From Candidatus Njordarchaeum guaymasense (lineage in GTDB: Archaea; Asgardarchaeota; Njordarchaeia; Njordarchaeales; Njordarchaeaceae), in NCBI GenBank assembly GCA_030587605.1, contig JAUQYT010000366.1, positions 1 through 7,995 of the forward strand: a stretch of DNA of 7,995 bases, given 5' to 3'. Shown piece after piece: positions 6,058 to 7,995 of this stretch. The stretch's first letter is position 1. The number at the start of each line of letters is the position of its first letter. The notes under the pieces are model-generated. The model made no database searches, was not told the DNA's origin, and saw nothing but the letters and a program-made list of their open reading frames with translations. The position numbers were made by a program, and so were the translations under genes.

Positions 6058-7266
6058 TTGGTCGACTTTGCGTTGAATGAAAGAGAGATGGAGATCAAGA
6101 AGAAAGCTGAGGAGTTCACCTACAAGTATGTCACGCCCAGAGCCCGAGAGTTGGATGACAAGGACGACTTTCCCATGGACGTTATCCAGAAGGCCTATGA
6201 AATGGGGCTCATGAATCTACATGTGCCCAAGGCTGCTGGCGGACCAGAGCGAACTTTAGTTGAAGAAACGCTGGTGACTGAGGCTGTTGGGTACGGAGAT
6301 GCTGGTGTAGCAACTTCAGTTGCGTGCAACAACCTTGCTTTCGCACCGATCCTCCTTGGCGCAACCATGGACCAGCTTAAGAAATACATTAAGCCATTGA
6401 TCACAGGGAAGCAGGTGAAGTTAGCTGGCTTCTGCCTAACTGAGCGCATGTCTGGATCTGACGCTGCAAGCGTACAGACAAGAGCTGTCACAGATGGAGA
6501 CGAGTGGGTAATCAACGGCATGAAGTGCTTTATCACAAGTGCTCCAGTCTCGTCACTGTTTTCGGTCTTTGCTACAACAAATCCCGAGTTGAAGCACAAA
6601 GGCATCTCGGTCTTCATGGTTCCTGCTGACTCGCCTGGTGTTGAGATAGGGTACATCGAGCACAAGTTAGGGCAGAAAGCTTCTGTTCAAAGTGAGGTCA
6701 TCTTCAAGGAGGTTAGAGTTCCTGCTGACTGCCTTGTTGGTGAGCTGGGTCAGGGCTTCAAGCTGGCGATGATGACCTTGGACAAAACCAGAGCGGCGAT
6801 TGGTGCTATTGCGACGGGTGTTGCCCAACGGGCCGTTGATGAAGCAGCAAAGTTTGCCAATGTGAGGAGGCAGTTCGGTCAACCGATCGCCAACTTCCAG
6901 GGGATTAGCTTCAAGATAGCTGACATGGCTTGTAGGGCTGAGGCGGCAAGGCACCTTACGCGCTACGCTGCTTGGCTTGCTGATCACAAGTTGCCTAACG
7001 CCAAGGAATCGGCTTTCTCCAAGACCTTTGCGGCTGATTCAGCGATGCAGAACGCTGTTGATTGCATTCAGATAATGGGTGGATACGGGTACATGAAAGA
7101 ATACCCCGTGGAGCAGATACTCAGAGGAGCCAAACTTCTACAGATCTATGAAGGAACCAATGAAGTTCAGAGAATAGTTTCGGGCAGCGCTGTGATCAAG
7201 GAGTGTGCGGGCAAAGATACGGGATTCCGCCTTAAATACGATGGAAAAGATGCACCGCAAATCTAG
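6058..7266 (+). CDS. Acyl-CoA dehydrogenase (FAD), short/medium-chain or branched-chain type
   Basis: Flavoenzyme that introduces the 2,3-double bond into acyl-CoA, passing electrons to an electron-transfer flavoprotein, in fatty-acid beta-oxidation or branched-chain amino acid breakdown. The 402 residues cover the full family: an N-terminal helical domain (about 1-120), a central beta domain with FCLTERMSGSDAAS (125-138) and INGMKCFIT (152-160) for FAD and substrate, and a C-terminal helical domain with RRQFGQPI (270-277), QIMGGYGYMKEYP (338-350) and QIYEGTNEVQR (362-372). Glu365 in YEGTNE is the probable catalytic base, at the position used by short/medium-chain enzymes. A 20-residue polar tail follows. 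The start is TTG with GGAGG ten bases upstream. No ETF, thiolase or CoA ligase gene is beside it, so chain specificity and pathway stay open. It appears to be a single-gene unit, ending at a T-rich terminator. Confidence 0.93.
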   Translation: MVDFALNEREMEIKKKAEEFTYKYVTPRARELDDKDDFPMDVIQKAYEMGLMNLHVPKAAGGPERTLVEETLVTEAVGYGDAGVATSVACNNLAFAPILLGATMDQLKKYIKPLITGKQVKLAGFCLTERMSGSDAASVQTRAVTDGDEWVINGMKCFITSAPVSSLFSVFATTNPELKHKGISVFMVPADSPGVEIGYIEHKLGQKASVQSEVIFKEVRVPADCLVGELGQGFKLAMMTLDKTRAAIGAIATGVAQRAVDEAAKFANVRRQFGQPIANFQGISFKIADMACRAEAARHLTRYAAWLADHKLPNAKESAFSKTFAADSAMQNAVDCIQIMGGYGYMKEYPVEQILRGAKLLQIYEGTNEVQRIVSGSAVIKECAGKDTGFRLKYDGKDAPQI

Positions 7267-7302
7267 CAATTACGTAATGTGACGTTTCCTGTTGAACTCC
7301 CC

Positions 7303-7317
7303 ATTTTTCATTTTTTC
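7303..7317 (+). terminator. T-rich terminator after the acyl-CoA dehydrogenase gene
   Basis: ATTTTTCATTTTTTC lies 37 bases after the stop codon. Two T runs of five and six bases with no hairpin match the intrinsic terminators of archaea. Confidence 0.55.
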
Positions 7318-7501
7318 TGATGCATAGATGATTGTCTTTGACAGCTACCACGCATGTATTTCGACCACATAATTATTCGGATCGTTGTGAGTCCAGCCAT
7401 CAACGTCTGAAACTTCTATTCATTCCTGTTATTGTTGAGGTAACCACATGGTCTGCTTTATTATGGTTTAGGAACAATTGGTATTCTAGTCATCGTTAAT
7501 T

Positions 7502-7509
7502 ATTTAAAA
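7502..7509 (+). promoter_or_regulatory. TATA box of the zinc-ribbon gene
   Basis: ATTTAAAA, an archaeal TATA-like element. It predicts a transcript start near 7532 and a leader of about 50 bases before GTG 7584. Confidence 0.45.
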
Positions 7510-7570
7510 CAGAACTCCAAAATAGAGCAAGTAGTCCCAGAGATCCTACGCAGTGCTAATCCAGTGTCTA

Positions 7571-7577
7571 AGAGGAG
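7571..7577 (+). promoter_or_regulatory. Ribosome binding site of the zinc-ribbon gene
   Basis: AGAGGAG lies six bases before GTG 7584. An in-frame TAA at 7569-7571 excludes any longer frame, so this site fixes the start. Confidence 0.65.
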
Positions 7578-7583
7578 ATTCCT

Positions 7584-7995
7584 GTGAAGATCGTGGAAAT
7601 CTCTGCTAATGTTCCTGATAGACTAGTTGAACTAATGAAAAAGGCGTACCACCTTATTCCGGTGAACAGTCGTCTGCTTGTCTGTCCGAATTCGATGTGG
7701 GACAAGTTGAAGAGCACCGTCAAACAACTGGCCCAAGATGTGACAGACAAATATGAACGCCACTTCCAAGAGAGAAGCATGATACTGGCCAAGGACATAG
7801 TAAAAGGCGCAGAAATAATCGGCAACGACAAGGTCAAGGTAAAACTCGATCGTAACAACGAAGTCACTGGTAGACTTGTTCTGTCTGGTGGAGTATGCCC
7901 CTTCTGCGGCGAAAGTAAGCTCACTTTTGTGTCAGTCGACAAGGACAAGGACAGACTCACGGTCTGTCTAGCCTGCAGGAGAAGGATCGTAATAA
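7584..7995 (+). CDS. Unrecognised zinc-ribbon protein, 3' end cut by the window
   Basis: A GTG start gives 137 codons with no stop before the window ends. I do not recognise the family. Residues 1-100 look like a compact, charged alpha/beta domain: it opens MKIVEISANVPDRLVELMKKA, has a helix-rich middle (about 38-76, many Lys, Glu and Gln) and a KVKVKLDRNNEVTGRLVL strand pair (83-100). A Cys-Pro-Phe-Cys-Gly knuckle (Cys105, Cys108) and a second Cys128-x2-Cys131 follow about 20 residues apart, the spacing of a zinc ribbon or treble clef, ending in a basic RRR. This could be a nucleic-acid or protein-binding module. No membrane segment or signal peptide is visible. The AGAGGAG site, consistent codon structure and paired cysteines favour this frame over the antisense frame at 7568-7960. 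Function is unknown. Confidence 0.75.
   Translation, partial: MKIVEISANVPDRLVELMKKAYHLIPVNSRLLVCPNSMWDKLKSTVKQLAQDVTDKYERHFQERSMILAKDIVKGAEIIGNDKVKVKLDRNNEVTGRLVLSGGVCPFCGESKLTFVSVDKDKDRLTVCLACRRRIVI

Larger units (their letters stand above)
7267..7583. other. 317-base gap before the zinc-ribbon gene
   Basis: The first half holds the T-rich terminator and otherwise stop-rich sequence with nothing recognisable. The second half contains an open stretch (7444-7587) with no canonical start codon, a TATA-like box at 7502-7509 and the AGAGGAG ribosome site for the next gene. No tRNA-like cloverleaf or GTTCRA box was seen. Confidence 0.45.

Noticed and set aside
6195..6665. 156-codon minus-strand frame
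   Set aside because: Lies wholly inside the acyl-CoA dehydrogenase gene, whose catalytic motifs are intact; the antisense product has no motif.
7568..7960. 130-codon open frame on the minus strand
   Set aside because: The product is low-complexity and Ser/Leu-rich, with no domain or ribosome site. It is antisense to the plus-strand zinc-ribbon gene, which has both.

Overview
The window looks archaeal. The ribosome binding sites match the archaeal 16S tail (AGGTGA(T) before kbl, pfkB and inside mtxX). TATA-like boxes sit about 25 bases before the expected transcript starts. Several genes start with TTG or GTG. The gene families also fit: a minimal stand-alone LigD-type 3'-phosphoesterase, an MtxX/methanogen-marker-4 protein and an SDR-type threonine dehydrogenase. 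I cannot assign the lineage. An uncultured group such as Bathyarchaeia or Asgard archaea is possible, but that is inference. I found no rRNA, tRNA, CRISPR array, transposase or phage gene.

Layout. Positions 21-989 (+) encode an SDR-type L-threonine 3-dehydrogenase. It faces kbl (1008-2228, -), the 2-amino-3-ketobutyrate CoA ligase that takes the next step, so the two threonine-degradation genes lie tail to tail 18 bases apart. kbl diverges from mtxX (2454-3350, +), a phosphotransacetylase-like protein. mtxX converges, 13 bases apart, with a 122-residue phosphoesterase (3364-3732, -). That gene lies 62 bases downstream of a PfkB-type kinase (3795-4934, -), probably in one transcript. A compact two-way promoter separates pfkB from an adenylate kinase with a four-cysteine zinc lid (5058-5723, +). 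A 334-base gap with a possible regulated promoter precedes an acyl-CoA dehydrogenase (6058-7266, +). After a T-rich terminator and another gap of about 317 bases, a gene for an unrecognised zinc-ribbon protein starts at 7584 and runs off the window.

Metabolic reading. Tdh plus Kbl turn threonine and CoA into glycine and acetyl-CoA. The acyl-CoA dehydrogenase points to beta-oxidation or branched-chain amino acid breakdown, and adenylate kinase balances adenine nucleotides. Together these suggest an archaeon able to use amino or organic acids. No methanogenesis enzyme is visible, so the MtxX homologue is the most puzzling member. I see no clearly new multi-gene system. The best leads are MtxX in this setting, the kinase/phosphoesterase pair, the partial zinc-ribbon gene and the leader of the acyl-CoA dehydrogenase gene.
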